Shown one piece after another: positions 18,245 through 27,676 of a stretch of 64,000 nucleotides of DNA. This DNA is from an uncultured Methanobrevibacter sp. Its GTDB lineage: Archaea; Methanobacteriota; Methanobacteria; Methanobacteriales; Methanobacteriaceae. Under the pieces are notes generated by a model, which ran no database searches, had not been told where the DNA came from, and saw only the letters and a program-made list of their open reading frames with translations. The stretch is taken from positions 1-64,000 of the forward strand of contig ONSJ01000001.1 in assembly GCA_900320515.1 (NCBI GenBank), given 5' to 3'. Position numbers and translations under genes: made by a program. Each line of letters opens with the position of its first letter. Positions within the stretch are counted from its first letter, which is position 1.

Positions 18245-21200
18245 GTGGACTTTGATGGGGCAAAACAGCTAATTGAAGAATTTTTTAATGGCAAATTTGA
18301 AGTTAAAAAATTTCTTGGAGAGGGATCATTTGCAAAGGTTTATTTGGTAAACCATAACTATTTAGATACTTTAATGGCTATGAAAATCATTAAGGAGCCA
18401 TTGAGTCTGTCAACCAATAAAAAAGAAGTTTTTCATGAAGTCACACTTGCATGTCAGCTAAGGCATGAAAATATCATAAGCATTTATGATGCCGCCGAAA
18501 TAACTAATTTTGAAGATGGAAAAAACCATGCTTACTTTGTAATGGAATATGTCTCAGGAGGGGATTTGGAGCAGTTTTTAAATTCATATGCTGAGATTAA
18601 CAGGTTCATGCCAATTGGAGTCAGTTTGGATTTAATAAAACAGATTTTAAATGGATTAAACACTCTTCACTCAGCAAATCCTCCAATAATCCATCGTGAT
18701 TTAAAACCCAATAATGTTTTGCTCAGTTTCAATGAATGCGGCGACATTATCACTAAAATATCCGATTTTGGTTTTGCAAAAGAGATTACCACTACCATTT
18801 CAGACATTGATATAGCAGGCACACGGCCATATATGGCTCCTGAAATCTTCAGTAAAAATGTATCGGCCAGAAGTGATATTTATGCTGTCGGCGTCATGTT
18901 TTATCAGTTGCTGACAAATATGTATCCGTATGATGTTGGAAAATATACTAATGAAGAGCTGATTGATTTAAAGCCATGGTCTGATGAATTAAAACCTCCA
19001 AGCTATTATAATGGACATGTTTGTGAATTGTTGGATGAAATCGTTTTGAAATGTCTTGAATTCAATCCGGATAAACGGTATGGTGATGCAAATGAGCTGC
19101 TTTTGGATGTAAATAATGCCATTGATGAGTATGAGGCAGTTCGGGACTTATCCCCAACCAGTGCCGGTTATGATTCTGATGATGATTATCGTGAATACAT
19201 TGTTAACGATTCAATAGAGGGGGCCTTTAGGCTTGCTAAATGCGAAAATAAACTTGATGACGCCATTGAAATATTGGAAAATGAAGTTTTGAAGGATTAT
19301 GAGGTTCGTAAATTTTACTCTGAAACACTCAGAATTTGGAAATCAAAACGCCCTGATTTGAAATTAATCTCTAAGGCGTTCACCGTTAATCTTAAAGGGA
19401 GGAATTATCATTTGTCTTGCAGCTTGTTGGCAGAAGCAATGGCATATAATCCCTCAATTAAAAGGAAATATTCTCATTATGTCGATTTATGGGAGATTTT
19501 TATAGATTTGGAAAGACAGGGGAGTCTGTTTAAAAGTGTGGAGATGCTTGAAAAGTTGATGGAATCAAATGTTGAGATTCAAGAACTTTATAGGAATATT
19601 CTCCCAACGCTTAAGACATGCTCGGTTGATGAAATTGTTATAGAGGCAATCCGTTTGGTAGGTTTGAATGATTTGTCTGAAGGCGCTAATCTGATGGAGT
19701 TTGCAGTTATTTTGGATGCTGACATTAGGAAAAATTATTCATATAAACTGTCACTATGGAAACAGAATATGGTGATGCATTTCACGCAATCCGATGAAAT
19801 TAAAGCTGATGCAATAGATTATGCCATAGATTTGGGAACAACAGACTCTGTGATATCCTATTATAACGATGGAAATCCTGTTGTCATTAAAAATCACAGA
19901 ACAGGAGAAGAATTCACTCCATCTGCAGTGTTGGTTGATGAAAATGATGATGTGGAAGTTGGTAAAAATGCAAAAGATGCTCTATTGGTGAACACGAATA
20001 ATGCAGTTAGCGAATTTAAGCATAACATGGGCTTTTCAATTCCGTTTAAGTTTGAAAATTCATCCAGGATGATGTTTCCGGAAGAACTGTCTGCCGAGGT
20101 CTTAAAAGATTTAAGAGTGTCAGTTTATGATGAAACAGGGGTAAATATTGAACATGCAGTAATCTGCGTTCCTGCAAATTCCAATCCAATCAAGATAAGG
20201 GCGGTTAATGATGCTGCCGAACTTGCAGGATTCAGATCACATAGTCTTGTATTGGAGCCGATTGCAGTTGGTCTTGCTTATGGCCTTCAAAGGACTAATG
20301 GAATTTGGATGATTTATGATTTGGGCGGAGGAACATTCAATGTAAGCATAATTGCAAATAGCAATGGGGAACTTGAAAAAATTGCAACCGACGGACTGGA
20401 TAATCTTGGCGGAAATTCATTTGATTGGAAGATTGTCAATGACCTTTTCAGACCTAAAATATCCAGCGATTTGAATCTGGATGATTTTAGAAGGGACAAT
20501 CCGAAATTTGTGGATGTTTTTGCAAAACTTAAGGATGCTGCCGAAAATGCTAAATTGGATTTAACCAAAACTGATAACACAGACATATGCGTCAATAATC
20601 TTTTTGATGGTTATGACTTTACATATAATTTAACCAGAGATGAGTTCAAGGAAATCATAGAGTCCTTGGTCAAATATACTTTTAATGTGTCAAGAAATCT
20701 GTTAGACCAGTGTCATCTGGATGATGGGGATATCGATAAGATTATTCTTGTTGGCGGTTCATCGCTCAGTCCAATCGTACAGGAATTCATACGGGATGAG
20801 TTTGATATTGAAATGGAATCGAGCATTAATCCGCTGACTGTAGTGTCCAAAGGTGGGGCAATTTATGCAGGAAATCTTGAAAAACCACATATCGACATTA
20901 AAAAGGAAGCATTATCAGTTCTTTTAGACCATAAAAATGGAATTTTAAGGGGAAAGGTATTTTCAAACGACTTGAAATCCTCATATTTGGGATATGATAT
21001 TGAAATTGAATCAATCAGAGTTCCTTTAAAAATTGACGGATGGTTTTATCTTAGAAATCCTCCCCGAAAGTATGGCATCAGGATTTATGAAAATGGTGAA
21101 TTGCGAGAGCTTGATGAGAAATCGCCTGGCTGTGTTGATGGGGAAATAATGAATATCCCATTTTTGAATGGGGAATTTGGCATAAAGAGTGATATTGATT

Positions 21201-21760
21201 TAAGGGAATTGATGAACCAATATTCAAATTTACTGAATGAAATCGAATATCTTAATGAATATTCATTAATAAATGAGTATGAGGTCCAAAAATATATCGA
21301 AACCCTGCTTGAGATAACTCAAAGGGATAAAATTGCACTAAACCATGCTAAAATTTACATTGATTATTTGGAATCCATTGTTGAAAAGGCAAAAGGGGAT
21401 TTGGAATATTCGATGCTTTTGAAAAATGTAGCCAAAAAGATTGAAATGGTAAAAAGCAAAAATCTGTTTGACATAGGGGATATTGGCAATGATTTGGAAA
21501 ATATGGATTTAAATGAACTTAAAGACATTCATGCTTCTTTGGTTGAAATATATGTGTCATTAAATAGAAACGATGTAATCACCAATTGCTTTTTTAATCT
21601 AAAGCTTGAAGGAATTTACACAAACAATGAAAAACTGGCAGACGAGTTAATTGAAAAAGCGCATGATGCATTAAATCTCAATGATTTTGAAGCTTTATTT
21701 GACATGGTCAATGCATTATTTGAGCTCGATGAACGTGAGGACAGTAGGGAGATTTTATGA
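18245..21760 (+). CDS. Ser/Thr protein kinase fused to an Hsp70-type domain
   Basis: A 1171-residue protein. The kinase domain covers residues 20-295: glycine loop LGEGSFAKVYLV (24-35), Lys47 in AMKII, Glu65 in the C-helix, HRDLKPNN (150-157), DFG (174-176), GTRPYMAPE (192-200). All catalytic residues are present. Residues 310-520 are helical, perhaps TPR-like. An Hsp70 ATPase domain follows from about 527: AIDLGTTDSV, VICVPANSNP (about 640), YDLGGGTFNV (692-701), and VGGSSLSPIVQEF (about 840). The C-terminal 270 residues hold a degenerate beta-rich part and long helices. GTG start at 18245 behind GGTGG. It ends in ATGA overlap with the next gene. Confidence 0.88.
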   Translation: MDFDGAKQLIEEFFNGKFEVKKFLGEGSFAKVYLVNHNYLDTLMAMKIIKEPLSLSTNKKEVFHEVTLACQLRHENIISIYDAAEITNFEDGKNHAYFVMEYVSGGDLEQFLNSYAEINRFMPIGVSLDLIKQILNGLNTLHSANPPIIHRDLKPNNVLLSFNECGDIITKISDFGFAKEITTTISDIDIAGTRPYMAPEIFSKNVSARSDIYAVGVMFYQLLTNMYPYDVGKYTNEELIDLKPWSDELKPPSYYNGHVCELLDEIVLKCLEFNPDKRYGDANELLLDVNNAIDEYEAVRDLSPTSAGYDSDDDYREYIVNDSIEGAFRLAKCENKLDDAIEILENEVLKDYEVRKFYSETLRIWKSKRPDLKLISKAFTVNLKGRNYHLSCSLLAEAMAYNPSIKRKYSHYVDLWEIFIDLERQGSLFKSVEMLEKLMESNVEIQELYRNILPTLKTCSVDEIVIEAIRLVGLNDLSEGANLMEFAVILDADIRKNYSYKLSLWKQNMVMHFTQSDEIKADAIDYAIDLGTTDSVISYYNDGNPVVIKNHRTGEEFTPSAVLVDENDDVEVGKNAKDALLVNTNNAVSEFKHNMGFSIPFKFENSSRMMFPEELSAEVLKDLRVSVYDETGVNIEHAVICVPANSNPIKIRAVNDAAELAGFRSHSLVLEPIAVGLAYGLQRTNGIWMIYDLGGGTFNVSIIANSNGELEKIATDGLDNLGGNSFDWKIVNDLFRPKISSDLNLDDFRRDNPKFVDVFAKLKDAAENAKLDLTKTDNTDICVNNLFDGYDFTYNLTRDEFKEIIESLVKYTFNVSRNLLDQCHLDDGDIDKIILVGGSSLSPIVQEFIRDEFDIEMESSINPLTVVSKGGAIYAGNLEKPHIDIKKEALSVLLDHKNGILRGKVFSNDLKSSYLGYDIEIESIRVPLKIDGWFYLRNPPRKYGIRIYENGELRELDEKSPGCVDGEIMNIPFLNGEFGIKSDIDLRELMNQYSNLLNEIEYLNEYSLINEYEVQKYIETLLEITQRDKIALNHAKIYIDYLESIVEKAKGDLEYSMLLKNVAKKIEMVKSKNLFDIGDIGNDLENMDLNELKDIHASLVEIYVSLNRNDVITNCFFNLKLEGIYTNNEKLADELIEKAHDALNLNDFEALFDMVNALFELDEREDSREIL

Positions 21761-21903
21761 AAAACCGGAATTCCATTGAACCGACAGTGATACTCAATAA
21801 AGAGGATGAGTGTGGATTTTTAGATTTTAATAATCCTGATGATTTATCACAAGTCATCAAGGCACTCAAAAAACTAATGAAAGAAGAGGGTTCTGATGTG
21901 TGA
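21757..21903 (+). CDS. 48-residue protein sharing an N-terminal motif with the FHA protein
   Basis: The ATG (21757) overlaps the kinase TGA, and the TGA (21901-21903) overlaps the phosphatase start (21896), so it is tightly coupled on both sides. The sequence begins MKNRNSIEPTVILNKED; residues 10-17 (TVILNKED) match residues 6-13 of the FHA protein (TVILEKED) at seven of eight positions. The rest, from FLDFNNPDDL on, is acidic then a lysine-rich helix. No known family. The overlap pattern and the shared motif argue that it is a real gene, likely a phosphorylated adaptor or substrate. Its threonine 10 fits an FHA-type pT-x-x-L site; that is inference. Confidence 0.68.
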   Translation: MKNRNSIEPTVILNKEDECGFLDFNNPDDLSQVIKALKKLMKEEGSDV

Positions 21904-22663
21904 TAGGTTAATTGAGTTGCCGAACCATGGTCGTCTGATTGTCGTAACTGATTTGCATGGCAATTTTGATGATTACGCTCATTATTTGAATTTGTGGGAT
22001 GAAACAGACCCTGATTTTCACATTGTCTTTTGTGGGGATTTGATTCATGGCCTTGATGAGGATACAGACGGGTCCGTTGAGATTCTTGACGATGCAATCG
22101 CCAGGTCAGAAAAATATTCCAATTTCCACACTTTGCTTGGAAATCATGAGTGGGCACATATCACAAAGAGGGAAATCTACAAAAATCAAAGGCCTTTGCT
22201 TTCGGGATTTGAAAATCTCATTTCATATAGGAAAGGATGCATTGAACCTCACCTCACAGATTATATCAAATTCTTTAAGACAATGCCCTATTTTGTCAAG
22301 ACTGCTAATGGAATGTTCATTTCTCATTCTGGACCTTCGGACAAGGTCAGATCAATTGAAATATTTAATGAGCTTATTGACAGCGGATATTCCTGTCCAA
22401 TTTTGCATGACTTTTTGTGGAATAGGCATGACCGAGCAACTGACTATACAAAAGATGATGTCGATAGTTTCCTTGATATTGTCGGCTCAAAAGTTATGGT
22501 TGTGGGCCACAGTCCGGTAGAGTCTTATAAGGTATTTGCAAACCAGATTATCATGTCTTCAAGCTTTGCCACAAAAGTAAAAACATATTTGGATATAGAT
22601 TTGGCAATGGAGATTGATGACATCAAAGACGTGCAGAAGCAGCTGAAGTTCATAATTGAATGA
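21896..22663 (+). CDS. PPP-family Ser/Thr protein phosphatase (metallophosphoesterase)
   Basis: A 255-residue phosphatase. The metal-binding motifs are in order: DLHGN (19-23), GDLIHG (47-52), GNHEW (82-86), later SHSGP (about 144) and VVGHSP (about 210). This is the PPP pattern, GDxHG-GDxxxxG-GNHE, in slightly altered form (DLHGN). It would remove phosphates placed by the kinase upstream. The ATG overlaps the preceding 48-residue gene by eight bases. It lacks a signal peptide, so is cytoplasmic. Dinucleoside polyphosphate hydrolases of the same fold cannot be excluded; the context favours a protein phosphatase. Confidence 0.85.
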   Translation: MCDRLIELPNHGRLIVVTDLHGNFDDYAHYLNLWDETDPDFHIVFCGDLIHGLDEDTDGSVEILDDAIARSEKYSNFHTLLGNHEWAHITKREIYKNQRPLLSGFENLISYRKGCIEPHLTDYIKFFKTMPYFVKTANGMFISHSGPSDKVRSIEIFNELIDSGYSCPILHDFLWNRHDRATDYTKDDVDSFLDIVGSKVMVVGHSPVESYKVFANQIIMSSSFATKVKTYLDIDLAMEIDDIKDVQKQLKFIIE

Positions 22664-22731
22664 TTCATTCAAAATCAATTGAAAATACTTATTTAAAAAA
22701 AGATTATAAAGTAATATAGGAGGTGTTAAAC

Positions 22732-24990
22732 ATGAGCGAAAACAACTTGAAGCCATATATCGATAATTTTTTTGATAGTTTAGTATTGTATGATGATAAA
22801 TACAATGGCCACAATTATAAAGGCCTTTTAAAGGCAGGCATTGATGTATTTTTAGAAACAGAGAATTCATATAATGCATATGAGATATACCAAACATTTT
22901 TCATGATCTATCAAATCACAGCAGAAGACAAGTCCGAAAAATCATCAGAGCAAAGCATTGTAAACGAACCTAACACCATTCTTGATTTGGTTAAGATAAT
23001 GAAGAAGTATGAAGAGAATACTGGGGATTTAATTGAAAGACAGAGGGACCATTTCATACACTCCGTAAATGTTTTCCTTTTGGGTCTTGCAGTTTATGCC
23101 CAAAATAAGAGCTACCGTGAAGCCTTTGAAACATACATTCTTAAAAGTCCATATAAAAAGTATTATAGGATTGGCAAAAAGTTATCCCATGAGGAATTTT
23201 TCTATCGCTGGGGAGTGGCATCACTGTTCCACGATATAGGATATCCTGTTGAAATTATAGGAAAGCAGTTGAAAAAGTTCATAAATGATGATGTCAAATC
23301 TATTTCAAGCACTTACGGTGCGGATACAGCAATTGACTTTAAGGATTTCAATGAATTTAACACCATTATAAAAATAGACCATGATTTCGCTGATGAATAC
23401 ACTAAAAATTATCCTGAAGCCAAATTTTTAAATCTGTTCAAGCCAACAGACATTATGGCCCATAAGATTGCAACCGATTTTTCAGATGTTAATGTAAACA
23501 AGGTCGCAAAGCACCTTGACGGTTTTGTAGATGTAATGGGTGAAAATGGATTTATAGACCATGGATTCTTCTCAGCAATTCTGGTTATGAACTCCTATGG
23601 TTATTTAATTCAGAAGTTTGCAAAAAAACACGACTTTTTCTTCTATCCGATAGTGGACAGTGCCACAGCCATTCTGCTTCATAACTATTATAGAAATGTG
23701 CTGCAAAAAAATCCGTTTAACTTGCCGGCACTTCATCCTTTACAAAGTCCTATTGCATTTCTGCTGATTTTATGTGATGAGCTTCAGGAATGGAACAGGC
23801 AACCTTTCGGAATTAAAGATAAGAAAAGAAGCCATGTGAATGATTTGAAATTGATGATTGATGATTCAAACATGGAAGTTGACTATATCGTTAAAAGCGG
23901 TTCAATGGGTCTTGGATTTTCCGAAGACAAAGAGGAACTGATTAATCATGTCCTTTCAATACATAGCATTTTTGATAGAAACTTCCTGATTTACACAAAT
24001 GTGCAGAAAGATGACAGCATCATGAGGGAAATCGTCAAATCAGAAATCCCGGCACCATCCACATTACTTAGAAATGTGGAAAAATTGGCGCTGGAAATAC
24101 ATAAGCAGTATATTGAAACCGCAACCAAGGAGTATAATGAGAAAAAGGATAAGGGTGAAATTGATGACGACGCCGAAAGGGACTTTAAAGAAAAAACCAA
24201 ACCTTTTGACCAATTGTCTTCACACCTTAAACTGGCCAACATTCGCCAGGCAAGGTCCATTCCTAAAAAATTGAACATGATTGGATGTGAACTTGCAGAT
24301 TTGTCCGATAAGCGTGAAGAAATAACCAAGTTTTCCGAAGAGGAAGTAATTGATCTGGCCATTTATGAGCATGATGAATGGTGTGAAGAAAAAATAGGTC
24401 AGGGATGGACTTATGGGGAAGTCAGGGATGATGATAATCTCATCCATGATTGCCTTGTGCCATGGGATGACCTCACACCTGAAGTGCAGCAATATGATAT
24501 TGACCCTGTTGAAAACATTCCTAATCTTGTTAAAAAAATTGATTTGAAGATTGTCAGAAGCAAAATCAGACTCCTGACCATTGAAATGCATAAGTTTTAC
24601 CAACAGAAAAATGGAGGAACAGATGACTTTGATGACCTGCCTGAGTATATTAAGTATTCAAACTATAAGCAGGCTAATTTCCTGGTTAAAATATTGGGTG
24701 AACTTGGATATGATGTGGTTGATTCCCAATCAAAAGGTGAGGCAATTGAATATTTCGATGAGGATGCACTGGAATATTTGGCCAAAAGGGAACATAATGC
24801 ATGGTATAAACTTAAAATCAACTTGGGTTGGAGATTTGCACCTGTTCGTGATGAAAACAGAAAACTAAATCCTAACTTAGTGGAATGGGACGCTTTGAAT
24901 GTTAAAAACAAGGATGACAATAAGAGAACCTTCAAAAACTTGCCTCAAATGTGTAAGAATGTAGATTTAAAGATTGTTAGGAATAGTTAA
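22732..24990 (+). CDS. HD-domain protein with two C-terminal RyR domains, paralogue 1
   Basis: A 752-residue protein. An HD-type phosphohydrolase core lies at about residues 100-350: DHFIHSVNV (His110), SLFHDIGYP (His167-Asp168), DHGFFSA (His277), LLHNYY (His317), CDELQEW (Asp349). Residues 498-610 and 640-750 form two units, each a helical segment with an N..QA pattern followed by a RyR domain (YEHDEWCEEKIGQGWTYG at 546-562; REHNAWYKLKINLGW at 686-700). HD proteins cleave phosphomonoesters or cyclic nucleotides; RyR domains are named from ryanodine receptors and occur in prokaryotic signalling proteins. ATG 22732 follows a full AGGAGGTG; the upstream GTG is part of that site. Confidence 0.8.
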   Translation: MSENNLKPYIDNFFDSLVLYDDKYNGHNYKGLLKAGIDVFLETENSYNAYEIYQTFFMIYQITAEDKSEKSSEQSIVNEPNTILDLVKIMKKYEENTGDLIERQRDHFIHSVNVFLLGLAVYAQNKSYREAFETYILKSPYKKYYRIGKKLSHEEFFYRWGVASLFHDIGYPVEIIGKQLKKFINDDVKSISSTYGADTAIDFKDFNEFNTIIKIDHDFADEYTKNYPEAKFLNLFKPTDIMAHKIATDFSDVNVNKVAKHLDGFVDVMGENGFIDHGFFSAILVMNSYGYLIQKFAKKHDFFFYPIVDSATAILLHNYYRNVLQKNPFNLPALHPLQSPIAFLLILCDELQEWNRQPFGIKDKKRSHVNDLKLMIDDSNMEVDYIVKSGSMGLGFSEDKEELINHVLSIHSIFDRNFLIYTNVQKDDSIMREIVKSEIPAPSTLLRNVEKLALEIHKQYIETATKEYNEKKDKGEIDDDAERDFKEKTKPFDQLSSHLKLANIRQARSIPKKLNMIGCELADLSDKREEITKFSEEEVIDLAIYEHDEWCEEKIGQGWTYGEVRDDDNLIHDCLVPWDDLTPEVQQYDIDPVENIPNLVKKIDLKIVRSKIRLLTIEMHKFYQQKNGGTDDFDDLPEYIKYSNYKQANFLVKILGELGYDVVDSQSKGEAIEYFDEDALEYLAKREHNAWYKLKINLGWRFAPVRDENRKLNPNLVEWDALNVKNKDDNKRTFKNLPQMCKNVDLKIVRNS

Positions 24991-25015
24991 CATTTTTTCC
25001 TTCCTTTTTTCAAGG

Positions 25016-25034
25016 ATTTAAATCAATACTTAAA
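25016..25034 (+). promoter_or_regulatory. Shared upstream element, copy B
   Basis: ATTTAAATCAATACTTAAA, 46 bases before the ATG of the second HD-RyR gene. It matches the element before the FHA gene at 18 of 19 positions. The first HD-RyR gene has a looser form, AAATCAATTGAAAATACTTA, near 22683-22702. ATTTAAAT or CTTAAA could serve as the TATA box. Confidence 0.35.
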
Positions 25035-25080
25035 CTTATTTAATATTAATTCAATATAACTAGTATATATAGGTGGGATT

Positions 25081-27513
25081 ATGGCCGAGGATAATACTAA
25101 AACTAAAAAGTCTAATTTAAGTCAATATGTCGAAAATTTCTTTAATATGATTGAACTTTATGACGATAAAATCGCATTTTATGACAATCAGGATAATCTA
25201 CATTATCATGATTATAAAGGTATTTTAAAAGCAGCTATTGATGTTTTTTTAGAATATGAATCATCCTACACAGCTTATGAAGTTTATGAAACCTTTTTGA
25301 TGATTTATCAAATCACTCCTGAAGATAAAAGTTCAGTCAATGAAAGCAGTTCTAATAGCCTTATAAGTGAACCCAACACTCTTCTAGATTTAGTTGATAT
25401 AATGAGATTGTATGAGGAAAAGACAGGGGATTTAATTGATAGACAGAGGGACCATTTCATTCATTCAGTCAATGTATTCATTTTAGGTTTGGCCATTTAT
25501 GCCCAAAATAAAAACTATCGTAACAGCTTTGAGAAGTATATCCTCAAAAATAAGAATTATACTAAATATTATAGGGATGAAAACAACAACTTTTCCCATG
25601 AGGAATTTCTATACCGCTGGGGTGTTGCATCCCTGTTCCATGATATAGGTTATCCTTTTGAAATCATCGGAAAACAGTTAAATAAAGTCATTGATGATGG
25701 GATTAAATCCATTTCTGTTAGTTATGATGTTGATGCACATTTTGATTTCGCTGATTTCAATGAATTCAACTCCATTACAAAGATATATCCTTATGATTAT
25801 GCCGAAGGGTTTAGAAGCAAGTATACCCGTACAAAGGTTCTGGATTTATTCAAACCTACCGATATCATGGCCCATAAGATTGCTTTGGACTTCCAGTTCG
25901 ATGATGATTATTTCAAAAGACTTGTTAAGCATTTGAATAGGTTTGTCAAGTATATGAATGAGATTGGCTTTATAGACCACGGATATTTCTCAGCGATTCT
26001 TGTATTGAACTCCTATGGTAAATTAATTCAAAAATATGTTGAAAAGAATAAGGATTTCTTCTTTTATCCGATTGTAGACAGTGCTACAGCTATCTTATTG
26101 CATAATTATTACAATAAAACGCTACAAGGTGATTCATTTAAGCTTGGCAGGATGGATCCTGATGATTCTCCTATTGCATATCTATTAATATTCTGTGATG
26201 AGCTTCAGGAATGGAATAGGCGACCATATGGTATTTTGGACAAACAGAAAAATCATGTAAATGACTTTAAAGTCCATATTAATGACACATGCTTCAATAT
26301 TAGATACATTTTAAAAAATGGTTCTATGGGTCTCGGATTTGAAGAGGATAAGGAAAACTTCATCAAAAATGTCTTAAATGTTAGAAAGATATTTGAAGGA
26401 TTTACAATCATCCCTGATGTGGATTTAGATGATATTCAAAGGGATATTTTGATGTCTGATATTCAGGCTCCGGATGTGCTGATGAGGAATATCGAAAAGC
26501 TGGCCGTTGAAGTAAATAGGCAATACAATGAAACTCAAAAAGCAAAGCTTGAAGAGGCCGAAAGTGAAAAAGATGAGGAAAAGATTCGAAAATACACCAA
26601 AAAAGTTAAAGATACCGAGAACTTTGAGGGTTTAAGTTCAAGCTTCAAGATGTCAAATATCCGTCAAGCCAAGTCCATTCCAAAAAAATTAAGCATGATC
26701 GGTTGTGAGATAGCTCACAAAACTGATGAAGAAAAGGCGGATAAAAGAGACTTTAAGGTCAAATTGAATGAAATTGTAGCGGAACTGGAAAGGACAGATG
26801 ATAACTATGATAGTCGTCAGGAAATCCTTGAGCGTTCAGGCAAGGTTGTAAGAATCTTGAGATTTAGTGAGGATGATGTTGACGATTTGGCTGTCTATGA
26901 ACATGAAAGCTGGTGTGAAGAAAGAAAAGGAACCGGCTGGGTTTTTAATGATGTAGATGACTCTAAAAATAAGCGCAGTAGCAGTTTAGTTGAATGGGAT
27001 GCGCTTGATGAGTATACAAAAGAGTTGGATAAGGAAGCCATTAGAAATATTCCTAACCTTTTGGATAAGATAGGCTTAAAGGTCATCAGAAGCAGGCTTC
27101 GCTCATTGACTTATAAAATGAATCAGTTTTATGAAAACGGTAAGCTTGATGGTGATTCCAGTGGTGAATTGGAATTTAATAATTTGGATAAGCATATCAA
27201 GTTTTGCAATTTTAAGCAAGCGGACCACTTGGTTAAAATATTAAAACATAAGGGATATGAATTGGTGCCTTTGAATGATTCAGAGGATCCTATCGAGAAG
27301 TTTTCCAAAGAGGAAATCGAACATTTCGCTAAAATGATGCATGAGAGCTGGTATAAGCTTAAGCTTAATTTGGATAGAACCGGCGGTAAGAATTTCGTGG
27401 AATGGAAGGATCTTAATGAAAATGTTAAGAAAGCGAACAGGAATACTTTCAAGTATCTTCCGGAAATGTGTGCGGATGAGTTCGTTGGATTAAAAATAGT
27501 TAAAAATGATTAA
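25081..27513 (+). CDS. HD-domain protein with two C-terminal RyR domains, paralogue 2
   Basis: An 810-residue paralogue of the preceding gene, similar along its whole length. HD motifs: RDHFIHSVNV, SLFHDIGYP, DHGYFSA, LLHNYY, CDELQEW. RyR unit one: YEHESWCEERKGTGWVF; unit two: MMHESWYKLKLNLDR, a shortened copy that lacks part of the loop after the tryptophan. Differences: a charged insertion of about 50 residues before the first RyR (with EIVAELERTDDNYD) and a longer linker. Adjacent full-length paralogues often form hetero-oligomers. Its own promoter region is likely (91-base gap). ATG at 25081 behind AGGTGGGAT. Confidence 0.8.
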   Translation: MAEDNTKTKKSNLSQYVENFFNMIELYDDKIAFYDNQDNLHYHDYKGILKAAIDVFLEYESSYTAYEVYETFLMIYQITPEDKSSVNESSSNSLISEPNTLLDLVDIMRLYEEKTGDLIDRQRDHFIHSVNVFILGLAIYAQNKNYRNSFEKYILKNKNYTKYYRDENNNFSHEEFLYRWGVASLFHDIGYPFEIIGKQLNKVIDDGIKSISVSYDVDAHFDFADFNEFNSITKIYPYDYAEGFRSKYTRTKVLDLFKPTDIMAHKIALDFQFDDDYFKRLVKHLNRFVKYMNEIGFIDHGYFSAILVLNSYGKLIQKYVEKNKDFFFYPIVDSATAILLHNYYNKTLQGDSFKLGRMDPDDSPIAYLLIFCDELQEWNRRPYGILDKQKNHVNDFKVHINDTCFNIRYILKNGSMGLGFEEDKENFIKNVLNVRKIFEGFTIIPDVDLDDIQRDILMSDIQAPDVLMRNIEKLAVEVNRQYNETQKAKLEEAESEKDEEKIRKYTKKVKDTENFEGLSSSFKMSNIRQAKSIPKKLSMIGCEIAHKTDEEKADKRDFKVKLNEIVAELERTDDNYDSRQEILERSGKVVRILRFSEDDVDDLAVYEHESWCEERKGTGWVFNDVDDSKNKRSSSLVEWDALDEYTKELDKEAIRNIPNLLDKIGLKVIRSRLRSLTYKMNQFYENGKLDGDSSGELEFNNLDKHIKFCNFKQADHLVKILKHKGYELVPLNDSEDPIEKFSKEEIEHFAKMMHESWYKLKLNLDRTGGKNFVEWKDLNENVKKANRNTFKYLPEMCADEFVGLKIVKND

Positions 27514-27540
27514 ATTATAAGTAATTTAATCTCTTTTTTT
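27510..27540 (+). terminator. Terminator after HD-RyR paralogue 2
   Basis: TTAAATTA (27510-27517) and TAATTTAA (27522-27529) make a perfect 8-bp stem with loop TAAG, followed by TCTCTTTTTTT. Confidence 0.6.
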
Positions 27541-27626
27541 ATATTTTATTTTTTTTAATGTATTTTTGTATAATATTTTGATTATTAAGTTAAATTTTTG
27601 TTAATTGGGGATTTTTATGTTTAAGT

Positions 27627-27639
27627 ATCAATATTTAAA
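27627..27639 (+). promoter_or_regulatory. Shared upstream element, copy C
   Basis: ATCAATATTTAAA lies 38 bases before the first channel-like gene. The 13-base core ATCAATA-N-TTAAA (written here with T as N) is also found in copies A and B. TTTAAATAA at 27634 would suit a TATA box with a start near 27660. Confidence 0.35.
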
Positions 27640-27676
27640 TAATTATTTTTACATAAATAATAAATGGTGAATTTTA

